A stretch of 33,376 nt of DNA from Actinomycetota bacterium (GCA_007279905.1 QYPH01000036.1:1-33376); one strand, 5' to 3'; counted from the first letter of the stretch, positions 1 through 7,750 are shown. The notes: a model not told the origin generated them from the sequence alone. Translations and numbers: made by a program.

Positions 1-306
1 CCAGCCCACGTGACGTTGGTGCGATTTACGACTGACGAAGTGACATCGATTTGCCCTGTCACATCGCAACCCGACCTGTCACACGTAACAATTGAATTTA
101 AGCCCGATCAACTGTGTATCGAGTCGAAGTCGCTCAAGTTGTACCTGTGGCGCTTTCGCGACATGGCCGTGTTTGCCGAGGCACTTGCCGCCGAGATTGC
201 CAATGAAGTGATGACCACTGTCAAGCCAATGTGGGTCAAAGTTGAGTTGACGCAGCGTCCGCGCGGCGGCATTGAAGTGCATGCTGTTGCCGAGCGCAAC
301 CGCTAA
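1..306 (+). CDS. queF: NADPH-dependent 7-cyano-7-deazaguanine reductase QueF, 5'-truncated by the window edge
   Basis: QueF reduces the nitrile of preQ0 to the amine of preQ1 in queuosine biosynthesis, in the cytoplasm. The visible part shows the QueF signature: a catalytic Cys in TSICP, then the Asp of the QPD motif seven residues later, and the substrate-binding ESKSLKLYL block followed by a conserved FR. The frame is open to base 1 (Pro-Ala-His precede the GTG at 10). Bacterial short-form QueF proteins usually have another 30-60 residues before the Cys motif, so the true start lies upstream and the GTG at 10 is probably internal. The gene runs convergently into the ATPase gene on the other strand, and the two coding regions overlap by a few bases at 303-306. 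The family call is confident; only the N-terminus is missing. Confidence 0.93.
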   Translation, partial: PAHVTLVRFTTDEVTSICPVTSQPDLSHVTIEFKPDQLCIESKSLKLYLWRFRDMAVFAEALAAEIANEVMTTVKPMWVKVELTQRPRGGIEVHAVAERNR

Positions 307-1592
307 GGCGCAAGAAGACCAAGCGGGACTACTGCGATACCGTCGCTTCGGCGATAAGCATCGATGCCTGTGGTAAGCACGACACAATCTACGACAGCAT
401 CACCGACTCTGTCGCGAAGCCATTTCAGATGACGTACGTCATGGTCATCGACCGAAGAGCCAAGTTTTGACTCAATTGCAACAATTTTATCCTGGTGCTC
501 AACGATGAAATCAATCTCATGTCGAGTGGATTCTGTGCGCAAGTGAAATGTTTTTGCACCTATGGTTTGAGCGAATGTACGTATTGAGAGCGCGGCCAAT
601 GACTCAAACAGTGCACCAAGAAGAGTGCCATCTCGTGGAACAGTTACGGAGCCATCTTGGCCAGACAACAAGTGCAATCGATTTCGTGAAAGTAGTCGAA
701 CAGCAAGTGCGGGATCGGCTAGATGATGTTTCGGTGAACTGGTGAGTCGCGCAAGATGATTGTTGGTTGGTAGCCATGCATCCAGTGGATCGAGTATTCG
801 TAACGAAGTGAGCAATTCAATATAAGGAAGCGTGGTCGTCCTCGGAGGCTTATTGGCCATTCCGCTTGTTGAAGCATCCCGAATTTTTTCCCAAGTCGTT
901 GCAGTCGCAGTTGCGGCTGCATATGCACGAAGCCATGCAATAAGAGTGGCAGGTCTGCGAACTTTGAAACCTGATTCGGTAAGGTCGTGTGTAACAATTG
1001 CCTCCAAATAACTATCCAACTGTCGTTGTTGAGCTACGCCAACAAGATGGCGCATTCCGGGAAAACCACCCGCAATGATTTGGTCAACATAGTCAGTGAG
1101 CGAGAGTTTGCATGTACCGGAAATTTTTGCCGGGGTATCTCCAAAGAGTTTTGCAAATGAGATTGTGGTTGGGCAGAGTTGTCGTTCATAGAGATTCATC
1201 GGACGCATTCGTATGGTTGCAATTCGACCTGCTCCAGAATGTCCTGGCGCAAATGGAGCCGAACCTGTAAGCAAAAACTGGTTGGGAGACGAATCGTCGT
1301 CAATCAGTCGACGAACTGCATCCCAAACAGGAGGAACTCGTTGCCATTCGTCAATGAGTAATGGAGCTGGATCGTCGGCAATCATAAATGGATCGGCTGC
1401 AATGAGTTGTCGATCGTTGTTCGTGTCGAGTCGCCTCACAGCAGCACACCGTTGGGTTGCGGTTGTAGTTTTACCAACTGCTCGTGGGCCGTCCAAGAGC
1501 AGAGCCGGTAGCTGTGCAAGTAAGACGTCTAGCTCTTGGTCGATTACACGAGGAATGTATGCGGGATCGTGATGGGGACGACCTGTAATCAT
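303..1592 (-). CDS. AAA-type ATPase with DUF4143 (AAA_14 family)
   Basis: The 429-residue protein has a P-loop at about residues 35-42 (GPRAVGKT), a Walker B acidic pair at about 80-82 (LLIDEW) and a sensor-like LLTGSA at about 107-112. A middle winged-helix-like region and a C-terminal DUF4143-type segment follow. The C-terminal part has a PD-(D/E)xK-like arrangement (HEIDFIVE, then AIESKLG, at about 358-378), a fold related to nucleases in this family. The cellular role of these ATPases is poorly known; they are common, patchily distributed accessory genes. The ATG at 1592 fits, because the P-loop domain begins about 20 residues in. The gene is convergent with queF, and a 23-base tandem repeat lies just upstream of it. 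The family call is confident, the function unknown. Confidence 0.85.
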   Translation of the reverse strand: MITGRPHHDPAYIPRVIDQELDVLLAQLPALLLDGPRAVGKTTTATQRCAAVRRLDTNNDRQLIAADPFMIADDPAPLLIDEWQRVPPVWDAVRRLIDDDSSPNQFLLTGSAPFAPGHSGAGRIATIRMRPMNLYERQLCPTTISFAKLFGDTPAKISGTCKLSLTDYVDQIIAGGFPGMRHLVGVAQQRQLDSYLEAIVTHDLTESGFKVRRPATLIAWLRAYAAATATATTWEKIRDASTSGMANKPPRTTTLPYIELLTSLRILDPLDAWLPTNNHLARLTSSPKHHLADPALAVRLLSRNRLHLLSGQDGSVTVPRDGTLLGALFESLAALSIRTFAQTIGAKTFHLRTESTRHEIDFIVEHQDKIVAIESKLGSSVDDHDVRHLKWLRDRVGDAVVDCVVLTTGIDAYRRSDGIAVVPLGLLAP

Positions 1593-1610
1593 GTTTCTAG
1601 GCTACCAGTT

Positions 1611-1675
1611 ACGCAGTCATTACACTACTTTTTACGCAGTCATTACACTACTTTTCACGCAATTCTTGTCATGTA
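1611..1675. repeat. 23-bp direct repeats upstream of the ATPase gene
   Basis: The unit beginning ACGCAGTCATTACACTAC occurs at 1611-1633 and 1634-1656, nearly identical, with a third degraded copy starting ACGCA at 1657. The spacing is exactly 23 bases. The repeats lie 19-65 bases upstream of the minus-strand ATPase start, where its promoter should be. They may be operator iterons or a simple tandem duplication; the sequence alone does not decide. Confidence 0.8.
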
Positions 1676-1688
1676 ACCCAAGCAGTGT

Positions 1689-2294
1689 TTAGGATTCTTC
1701 GTCGGCTGGCACAAACTGCAACTTGAGATCTCCAAGATTAATCAGCGTTGAGGCAACCCAATGTCCGAGCGCGCCAAAGTGTTCATCCAACACCGCGCTC
1801 GTGCCATCTTGCAAAGTTTCTTCCGCCAACTCGTATTCGCCTTCGTAGGTAATTTCAAGCGCAAAATCGGTGGTGTCGCTCGTTGTTGGGTGACTCATCT
1901 CGATCGTGATGTTGTCGCGCTCGAGTTTGCCGTTGCCAACAACGGGGCTAAACATCACAGCCACATCGTCGACAACCGAAGGGTCTGGCTGCTCGGCAAG
2001 TCGCTGGATGCGAAACACGACTTCGATTTCGATGGACGGATTGTGGTCGAGAACCTCGTCGACATACCAACGGCGATATGCAGCGGCACTGCGACTAGGC
2101 CAATTGAACGTAACGTGTGCGACGACTCGAGGTGGCTGGCCTTCGCCTGGCAAGCCATAACTTGTTTCCCACACCAAGTCGCCAAGCAAGATGTCGGATT
2201 GCAAATGCTCTTCAAATGCTTGGCGCTCAAGAAATGCGTTGCCAAAAGCATCGCGAAGGGCACTTATTGCATCGGTGAAGACATGGTCGAGCAT
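1689..2294 (-). CDS. conserved-looking hypothetical protein, acidic, 201 aa
   Basis: I do not recognise a family. The product is soluble, rich in Asp and Glu, and has no signal peptide or membrane segment. A central stretch of alternating hydrophobic and charged residues (VVAHVTFNW, IEIEVVFRI, ITIEMSH, FALEITYEG) suggests a beta-rich fold. The start at 2294 is an ATG. It is transcribed divergently from the crotonase gene with only about 31 bases between the start codons, so the two promoters must overlap or lie inside the neighbouring coding region. The frame is long and free of stops and the composition looks like a real protein, but the function is unknown. Confidence 0.75.
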   Translation of the reverse strand: MLDHVFTDAISALRDAFGNAFLERQAFEEHLQSDILLGDLVWETSYGLPGEGQPPRVVAHVTFNWPSRSAAAYRRWYVDEVLDHNPSIEIEVVFRIQRLAEQPDPSVVDDVAVMFSPVVGNGKLERDNITIEMSHPTTSDTTDFALEITYEGEYELAEETLQDGTSAVLDEHFGALGHWVASTLINLGDLKLQFVPADEES

Positions 2295-2325
2295 GCGTAT
2301 TTAGAGTAGTCGCTAACCTTGAGCC

Positions 2326-3078
2326 ATGGCATTGGTCTTACTTGATATTGCAAACGGTGTAGCAACGATCACGCTCAACAACCCAGACGAACGCAACACG
2401 ATGACGGCTCCGATGGTTGCAGAGATCATCGCCGCGATGGACCGCGTTGAGGGCGACAGTGCAATCGGCGCAATTGTGGTGACAGGAACCGCCCCCGCTT
2501 TTTGTGCCGGAGCAAATCTTGGAAATTTGGCAGAAGCCGATGGCGATTCGCTTGGCGTGATCTATGAAGGGTTCTTGCGCATAGCGCGCAGCCCATTGCC
2601 AACAATCGCAGCAGTCAACGGGGCAGCAGTTGGTGCCGGAATGAATTTGGCACTTGGTTGCGACGTTCGGATTGCTGCCAAGCGCGCCAAGTTTGATACA
2701 CGATTTTTGCAACTCGGCATTCATCCGGGTGGCGGTCACACGTGGATGTTGCGACGCATTGTTGGGCCGCAGGTGACTGCAGCAGCGGTGCTGTTTGGCG
2801 AAGTGCTCGACGGTGCCGAAGCACAACGGGTTGGCCTGGCATATCGCTGTGTTGAAGATGCTGATTTGTTGACAGTCGCTCAGGAATTGGCTGCTCGGGC
2901 AGCAAGTGCGCCGCGCGAACTCGTGATCGAAACCAAAAAGACAATTGCAGCCATGGCCGACGTACACACGCACCCAGAGGCTGTGGCGCGCGAACTGACC
3001 CCGCAATTGTGGAGCACCCGCCAGCCTTGGTTTACCCAACGCCTGGCTGCGCTGCAAGCCAAAATCACCAAAAAGTAG
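2326..3078 (+). CDS. crotonase-fold protein (enoyl-CoA hydratase/isomerase family) without the canonical catalytic glutamates
   Basis: The 250-residue protein aligns along its length with the enoyl-CoA hydratase family. It has the acyl-CoA/oxyanion-hole segment FCAGANL at about 59-65, the VNGAAVGAG helix start at about 98-105 and CDVRIAA at about 112-118. Compared with rat mitochondrial hydratase, the position of Glu144 is Asn107 and the position of Glu164 is Phe127, so the classic hydratase pair is absent. The oxyanion-hole glycines appear retained. The protein may be an isomerase, hydrolase, decarboxylase or acyl-CoA binder rather than a hydratase. It starts with an ATG at 2326 and is divergent from the acidic hypothetical gene. 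No operon partner follows on this strand within 130 bases. Confidence 0.88.
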   Translation: MALVLLDIANGVATITLNNPDERNTMTAPMVAEIIAAMDRVEGDSAIGAIVVTGTAPAFCAGANLGNLAEADGDSLGVIYEGFLRIARSPLPTIAAVNGAAVGAGMNLALGCDVRIAAKRAKFDTRFLQLGIHPGGGHTWMLRRIVGPQVTAAAVLFGEVLDGAEAQRVGLAYRCVEDADLLTVAQELAARAASAPRELVIETKKTIAAMADVHTHPEAVARELTPQLWSTRQPWFTQRLAALQAKITKK

Positions 3079-3213
3079 CGAGAGCATGGTGCCATATGGC
3101 GCATCTGAGTAAATGGGTAGCGCGGGTGTATGCCGTAGGTGTACGGTGCAAGTAAGGGGAGCTAGCAGTGTCGAATTCGTCAGTATCGAGAGATATGAAA
3201 GGCGGGGGAAGCA

Positions 3214-3531
3214 ATGAGCAAGCGTCACAAAAACCGGCAGGTTGTATTGCCACCAACAATTGAGACTCGGGCACACGCTCACAGCGAGCGTCACCGAGTG
3301 AACTCAGAGTTGCATCTGGTGACCAACTTGGTGAGCCACGGAGTCGAGCCTGATGATGTCATCGAGCCGGGTCGTGCATGGAAACCAGTGCATCATCATG
3401 ATGCAGAAATTGGCATCGAGCATTCGCGCAAACAGGCGATCAGGCATTGGAAGACAAAAACTTGGAAGCGACGCAAGGTTGTGCGCAAGCAACGAGTGAT
3501 CGCGATAGAACATCTGCGCGATATTGCGTAG
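3214..3531 (+). CDS. small basic His/Arg-rich hypothetical protein
   Basis: The 105-residue product is strongly basic (runs such as RHWKTKTWKRRK near the C-terminus) and unusually rich in histidine, including HAHSERH and HHH. It has no membrane segment or signal. A strong purine-rich ribosome-binding site (AGGCGGGGGAAG) ends just before the ATG, which is the main reason for calling it. A stem-loop followed by T-rich sequence lies directly after the stop. It could bind nucleic acid or metal, but that rests on composition only. It is convergent with the acetyltransferase gene. Part of the opposite strand is also open, so some doubt remains. Confidence 0.55.
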   Translation: MSKRHKNRQVVLPPTIETRAHAHSERHRVNSELHLVTNLVSHGVEPDDVIEPGRAWKPVHHHDAEIGIEHSRKQAIRHWKTKTWKRRKVVRKQRVIAIEHLRDIA

Positions 3532-3532
3532 C

Positions 3533-3565
3533 TCGCTCTATCTCGAGCGATAGCTTTTGGTTTTT
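3533..3565 (+). terminator. possible intrinsic terminator after the small basic gene
   Basis: An inverted repeat TCGCTC (3533-3538) / GAGCGA (3545-3550) with a six-base loop is followed by a T-rich stretch, CTTTTGGTTTTT, ending at 3565. It sits right after the stop codon at 3531 and between two convergent genes. The stem is short, so strength is uncertain. Confidence 0.45.
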
Positions 3566-4214
3566 ATTGCAACCACGTTTGTGTGAGTTGAGATTTTTGT
3601 TGTTGCCATTCTTCAGTCGTGAATCCGTAGCGCACGTGGTCTTCCCACACGCCATTGATTTCTAGAAAACGTTCGGCAAGGCCTTCCTCTCGGATACCAA
3701 GTTTTTCCATCACACGACGGCTGTTGTGATTGCGTGGGATGATGCAAATCTCCATGCGATGAAGGCTGAGTTCTTCAAATGCAAATTTGGAAACGACAAG
3801 CACTGCTTCCGACATGTAAGCATTGCCCGCGCGCGCCTCATCGATCCAATAACCGATAGTGCCACATTGCATAGCGCTGCGTACGACGTTGTTGATGTTT
3901 ACTTCGCCAGCAAAAGAGCCGTCAATAAAAATTCCGAACGCGTACGAGCCCCCAGATTGTCGCTCTCGGTCGCGCGCAATACAACGATTGTTGAATGCGT
4001 CTCGATTGGTTGACGGGTCTGGAAGATGTGCCGATTTGATGGGTTCCCATTTGCTCAACCATTCTCCGTTGCGATGGCGCACCTCGCTCCATGCTTCAAA
4101 GTCGGAGGCAACGAGCGGCCGCACAACAATTCGTTTGCCATACAGTCGCAGAGGCGCTGGGCTAGAGGTAACCACGCTTGCGGGGTGAAGCTGGTGGTGA
4201 TAAGCCGAACTCAT
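3564..4214 (-). CDS. GNAT-family N-acetyltransferase, RimJ/RimL-like
   Basis: The 216-residue protein matches acetyltransferases of the RimJ/RimL group, which transfer acetyl from acetyl-CoA to protein N-termini or small amines. Recognisable parts are the N-terminal LYGKRIVVRPL strand at about 23-33, the GTIGYWID strand, the acetyl-CoA loop region EARAGNAYMSEA and the C-terminal NHNSRRVMEKLGIREEG block that defines this group. The ATG at 4214 overlaps the stop of the upstream DUF501-ppx gene by four bases (ATGA type), indicating translational coupling. The true substrate cannot be read from sequence; a ribosomal-protein acetylase is one possibility. Confidence 0.88.
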   Translation of the reverse strand: MSSAYHHQLHPASVVTSSPAPLRLYGKRIVVRPLVASDFEAWSEVRHRNGEWLSKWEPIKSAHLPDPSTNRDAFNNRCIARDRERQSGGSYAFGIFIDGSFAGEVNINNVVRSAMQCGTIGYWIDEARAGNAYMSEAVLVVSKFAFEELSLHRMEICIIPRNHNSRRVMEKLGIREEGLAERFLEINGVWEDHVRYGFTTEEWQQQKSQLTQTWLQ

Positions 4215-5617
4215 TGTGGATCCAGTATGTGTTGCACCGCACCGTCAAGCAAATTGTGCACAGAAACCGTGATTGAGGGCAGGCGGAGTCGGCGCATAAT
4301 GCCAACGAGCGCACAACAGCCGCCCACAATGACATCGGCGCGCTCTGGGGAAAGACCAGGGTTTGATTTACGGTCGCTTAGTGATTCGGTGGCAAGAGTG
4401 CGAAAAACATCTTCGGCAGCCTCTCGTGTGAGGGTCATGCCATGCAGTGCAACAGGGTCGAATCGCGCAATACCCAACTCAATAGCAGCGATAGTCACAA
4501 TGGTGCCGGCAACGCCCACCACGCGTGTTGCTTCAAGCACCTGAGGATTTGATCGAACCAGGTCGTCAATACAGTCGGTAACAAAACCGATCGCATTTGT
4601 GAGTTCTTCTGGGCGAGGTGGATCGCGGTGCAACTCTGTTTCAAAAAGGAATACCGCACCAAACGGAAAACTGACAGTGTGGTGCAACTCGTTACCGACA
4701 CCGATCATGACTTCGGTTGACCCACCACCAATGTCGACAACGATGGTGGTGCCATTGTGCGGGCCGAGTTTGCTCAGAGCTCCGCGATATGCGAGCTTTC
4801 CTTCTTCGACGCCCGAGATGATTTCGGGGCGCTTGCCCAGAATGGTTTCGGCTTGGTCGAGAAATTTGTGTGCGTTGGATGCTCGACGGCAAGCTTCGGT
4901 TGCCGTGACGCGAAAGGTTTGGACATTGTGTTGTTTGAGTAATGATGCATAGATCGCAAGTTGCTGCACGGTTGCACCAATCGCGTCATCGTCGAGCATG
5001 CCTGTTGCTGCAACGCCCTTACCGAGCCGAGTGACGCTTACTTCGCGCACGATCTCGTTGCCAAGAGGATCAACAATCAATAAGTTTGTCGAGTTGGTGC
5101 CAATGTCAATTGCTGCAACTGGCGAAGTGAACACAGGTCGCGCGACTGTATTGCCGGTGACGACATAGTCATCGCGCGAGATCGAAAGTTTGTCGGCAAC
5201 CCATTGGCCAACTGGGTCGTTGCCACCCGCGAGCCACCATCCAAAATGTGCATGCAAACATTTGACACCAATGCGTGTGCCACCAACACCACCAAAAGGC
5301 CTAGGGCCAGTATGGTCAGGGTCGATCGCGCCGTCGCGTTCGGCTGCGTAACGATTGTGCGTTTTTACAAGAGCCTCAGGGCCGATGTCGGCTTCTGCTT
5401 GGTTGACTCCACCTGTTGCTTCGAGACGCCCAACAATCACTGTCTCGCGCTCGCCCAACAGCCAGTAACGCGTGGGCATCGGGGTGCCGTCGTCGAGAAA
5501 TGGCGCGTTGCGCAATACAACTGGGTCGCCGCTTTTGGTGCGCACAACAATCTCAAATTGGCCTTGTGGAATACGACCTAAGAGCTCGCCGACTCTGGCC
5601 TTGTCGGCGGGATCCAT
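4211..5617 (-). CDS. DUF501 domain fused to exopolyphosphatase (Ppx/GppA family)
   Basis: This is a 468-residue two-domain protein. Residues 1 to about 155 are a DUF501 domain, with PTRYWL at about 48-53 and GGTRIGVKCLHAH at about 112-124 followed by LAGGNDPVG. Residues from about 165 are a Ppx/GppA phosphatase of the ASKHA fold: phosphate loop 1 DIGTNSTNLL at about 171-180, the catalytic glutamate region SGVEEG at about 268-273, phosphate loop 2 DIGGGSTE at about 295-302 and the later VGVAGT motif. The enzyme should hydrolyse inorganic polyphosphate or (p)ppGpp-type substrates. In mycobacteria and many other actinobacteria DUF501 and ppx are two adjacent genes downstream of eno and ftsB. Here they form one uninterrupted frame, separated from eno-ftsB by the cox island. 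The ATG at 5617 lies 2 bases after the coxG stop. Confidence 0.93.
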   Translation of the reverse strand: MDPADKARVGELLGRIPQGQFEIVVRTKSGDPVVLRNAPFLDDGTPMPTRYWLLGERETVIVGRLEATGGVNQAEADIGPEALVKTHNRYAAERDGAIDPDHTGPRPFGGVGGTRIGVKCLHAHFGWWLAGGNDPVGQWVADKLSISRDDYVVTGNTVARPVFTSPVAAIDIGTNSTNLLIVDPLGNEIVREVSVTRLGKGVAATGMLDDDAIGATVQQLAIYASLLKQHNVQTFRVTATEACRRASNAHKFLDQAETILGKRPEIISGVEEGKLAYRGALSKLGPHNGTTIVVDIGGGSTEVMIGVGNELHHTVSFPFGAVFLFETELHRDPPRPEELTNAIGFVTDCIDDLVRSNPQVLEATRVVGVAGTIVTIAAIELGIARFDPVALHGMTLTREAAEDVFRTLATESLSDRKSNPGLSPERADVIVGGCCALVGIMRRLRLPSITVSVHNLLDGAVQHILDPQ

Positions 5618-5619
5618 GC

Positions 5620-6246
5620 TTAGAGAATTCTGATCGCGGCGATCACAATCACTATCAATGCAACGACAGCGGGAATTGCGCGCTTCAAGATCGGTGCACC
5701 TGCAGTACCCAGTAGATCGAGTGGGGCAACTTCGGCACTTTCAATCTTGCGAATTTCTGGGCTTGCAGCTGCAGGTGTTGTTGTAGTTGTAGCAGCCGGC
5801 GCGCTGGTGATCAACTGATTGAGATTTTCGGCAAACTGGGCGAGCAGTTTGTCGCTCACGTCGGCAAGTGCGCCTCGCCCAAATTGTGCAACTTTGCCCG
5901 AGATGGTGAGGTCGGTAACAACAGAACATTTTGTGGATGTTGGTGTCACTGCAGTGAGTTGGGCAGTGATCGTTGCTGACGCGGTGCCCTTGCCAGTGGT
6001 GTCGCGGCCTTCTGCTTTCAGCGATGCTCTGTGTGCGGCGTCGTCACGAGTAACAAAACTTGCTTGGCCCTTGAACTGAGCAACAATTGGTCCAACCTTG
6101 ACTTTGACTTGACCGCGGTAGGTGTCGCCTTCGACTTCGGTGAGTTGTGCGCCTGGCAGACAGGGCGCGATGCGCTCGAGGTCGGTGAGAATGACCCATG
6201 CGTCGTTGACGGGCACATTGACAATGAATTCGTGATTCAGATCCAT
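5620..6246 (-). CDS. coxG: CoxG-like SRPBCC protein with C-terminal membrane anchor
   Basis: The 208-residue product begins with a START/SRPBCC domain typical of the CO dehydrogenase subunit G family: an N-terminal FIVNVPVNDAW segment, then LPGAQLTEVEGDTYRG and VKVKVGPI. A Thr/Ala/Pro-rich linker (about 145-165) leads to a single hydrophobic helix at the extreme C-terminus (about 187-207, VVALIVIVIAAI) that should tether it to the membrane. In Oligotropha-type systems CoxG recruits the molybdoenzyme to the cytoplasmic membrane. Its ATG overlaps the stop of the nucleotidyltransferase gene by one base (TAATG), and the next gene starts 2 bases after its stop, so it is in one operon with both. 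Confidence 0.9.
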   Translation of the reverse strand: MDLNHEFIVNVPVNDAWVILTDLERIAPCLPGAQLTEVEGDTYRGQVKVKVGPIVAQFKGQASFVTRDDAAHRASLKAEGRDTTGKGTASATITAQLTAVTPTSTKCSVVTDLTISGKVAQFGRGALADVSDKLLAQFAENLNQLITSAPAATTTTTPAAASPEIRKIESAEVAPLDLLGTAGAPILKRAIPAVVALIVIVIAAIRIL

Positions 6247-6878
6247 TAGTGAGTTCTCCGAGATTTGATAATGAGCTGGCTTGCTTGTTCGAGGTCTTCG
6301 ATCGTGTCAATGTCGATTGCCGACCCTAAACAGGATACTTCTTCAACAAGTTCACGATGAGAGCGCAGCAAATGTCGCGCGCCTTCGTCGCCGCTTGTTG
6401 GCAACAGAGACCACATTTCTGCATGCAACTTGACAGGGTTGCCACGCTTGGAGTCGTATGTTGCAACTGCAAGTGGGGCAGTGCTGCTGGCAACGAGTTG
6501 CCATGCGCTGGGTGGTACACACGGTTGATCCCCGAGTCCGATCACCACTGATTGCGCACCGAGCGATGCGGCGTAGGCGATGGCGCACTGCACCGAACTT
6601 GCCATGCCGGTCGACCAGTTTGGGTTTTCGATTGAGTGAGGCTGACCCCACAAGCCAAGCGAGGAATGGGCCTGCGAACTCATTGCAAAATCGAGCGGAA
6701 GCGGCGTTTTGCCCGTCACCACCACGACTGGTCCGATGCTTGCCTCAATGGCCGACTCGACTGCCCAGTGATACACAGGGCGTCCCTGAGCCTCGCTCAG
6801 GAGCTTGTGGGTCGATCCTGCAAACCTGGCGCCACTGCCTGCAGCAAGCACTACGGCAACGGTGAGTGACCCTGTCAT
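6246..6878 (-). CDS. MobA/MocA-like nucleotidyltransferase (molybdopterin cytidylyltransferase type)
   Basis: This NTP-transferase has the family signature LAAGSGARF followed by HKLL near the N-terminus, and an acidic metal/nucleotide-binding GLGDQPCVP in the middle. Members next to XdhC and CoxL genes usually attach CMP to molybdopterin, making the MCD cofactor used by CO dehydrogenase-type enzymes, so MocA-like activity is the best inference. I place the start at the ATG at 6878. The frame continues two codons upstream to a TTG at 6884, but neither has a clear ribosome-binding site. The gene is divergent from the NlpC/P60 gene, with the candidate operator region between them, and is translationally coupled to coxG. 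Confidence 0.87.
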   Translation of the reverse strand: MTGSLTVAVVLAAGSGARFAGSTHKLLSEAQGRPVYHWAVESAIEASIGPVVVVTGKTPLPLDFAMSSQAHSSLGLWGQPHSIENPNWSTGMASSVQCAIAYAASLGAQSVVIGLGDQPCVPPSAWQLVASSTAPLAVATYDSKRGNPVKLHAEMWSLLPTSGDEGARHLLRSHRELVEEVSCLGSAIDIDTIEDLEQASQLIIKSRRTH

Positions 6879-6927
6879 ACCCAATGTCTACTTGGGTTTG
6901 AGGAGATCCCCAAATATTACAGTTAGA

Positions 6928-6955
6928 TGACATAAACTGTTACACAGTTGACATA
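6928..6955. promoter_or_regulatory. candidate operator: inverted repeat nested in direct repeats
   Basis: In the divergent intergenic region there is an inverted repeat AACTGT-TAC-ACAGTT (6935-6949). Two TGACATA direct repeats (6928-6934 and 6949-6955) flank it, 21 bases apart, i.e. two helical turns. The arrangement resembles a dimeric repressor or activator site serving one or both divergent genes. No regulator gene was recognised in the window, so the binding protein is unknown. Confidence 0.4.
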
Positions 6956-6973
6956 TGGCGAGTTTTCGCCCCC

Positions 6974-7750
6974 GTGAACTCCACCGCCCCCCGGTCGAGT
7001 CAGGGCCACCGTGTCACCCCCCAAACTATGACCCCACCAGATCTCTCTATCCATAGCAATAGCAATAGCCATTCAGGCACTCGAGCACCAGGGCGTGCTG
7101 TGCGGTTGAGGTGGACAAGTTTCGGACTCGTGGCTGTTGTGACGGTGATGGCAATCGCAGTAGCGATTTTTGGAACACCGACAACAGCGTTGGCCAAGCC
7201 AATGCCAAGTGCACAAGAGCGAGTGATCGCTGAGTCTGCACAAATTGCTATTGAGGTTTTTGATTCGTATTTGACATTGAGTACTGCAGACCGGAACGAA
7301 GTGTTTAGTGCCTATGTTGCCGATATTGCTCAACAAGCAGCAATCTTTTTGGGAGTAGATGTGCGAACAATGCAACGAGCGTGGTTGAGTGCAGACTTGG
7401 TGCACCAGCGTGCTTTGATTAACGGTCTTACGCAACTTGGCGTGCCCTACAAATTAAATTCGGCAATTGAAGATGTGGCGTTTGATTGCTCTGGTCTTGT
7501 CGCATTTGCGTGGGGCAAAGTAGGTGTTGACATGACGCACGGTTCAACAGCACAATTTGCGAGCGCGACTCGTGTGAAAGTGGAAGAAGCGCAACCTGGT
7601 GACTTGATCTGGCGACCCGGTCACATTGCAATGTATCTAGGTGTGCAAAGCGCTGTCTTGCAAACACCGTATTCGGGCAGGAGTGTTGAATTGCAAATGA
7701 TGAATGATCGAGTCACTTCTTGGGTGAAATACGCAAATCCATTGATCTAA
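6974..7750 (+). CDS. secreted NlpC/P60 cell-wall peptidase
   Basis: The product has a basic, low-complexity N-terminus (including alternating Ser-Asn), then a hydrophobic signal/anchor segment at about 49-67 and an ALA-type cleavage site near residue 74. The C-terminal NlpC/P60 domain shows the catalytic Cys in DCSGL (about Cys172) and the catalytic His in GHIAMYLG (about His217), with the usual QPGDLIW strand between. Such enzymes cleave stem peptides of peptidoglycan outside the membrane. The frame starts with GTG at 6974; an ATG at 7028 (residue 19) keeps the whole signal and may be the real start. It is the only plus-strand gene in the left half of the cox island and is not obviously linked to molybdoenzyme maturation. 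Confidence 0.87.
   Translation: MNSTAPRSSQGHRVTPQTMTPPDLSIHSNSNSHSGTRAPGRAVRLRWTSFGLVAVVTVMAIAVAIFGTPTTALAKPMPSAQERVIAESAQIAIEVFDSYLTLSTADRNEVFSAYVADIAQQAAIFLGVDVRTMQRAWLSADLVHQRALINGLTQLGVPYKLNSAIEDVAFDCSGLVAFAWGKVGVDMTHGSTAQFASATRVKVEEAQPGDLIWRPGHIAMYLGVQSAVLQTPYSGRSVELQMMNDRVTSWVKYANPLI

Noticed and set aside
2338-3294. Long antisense frame opposite the crotonase gene
   Set aside because: It is a shadow of the crotonase coding strand; the translation is Cys/His-rich and unlike any family, and the sense frame is clearly a known fold.
6948-6976. TTGACA at 6948-6953 as a -35 box for the NlpC/P60 gene
   Set aside because: Nothing resembling a -10 box lies 16-18 bases downstream; the sequence there is C-rich and already at the GTG start. 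It would only work if the real start is the ATG at 7028.
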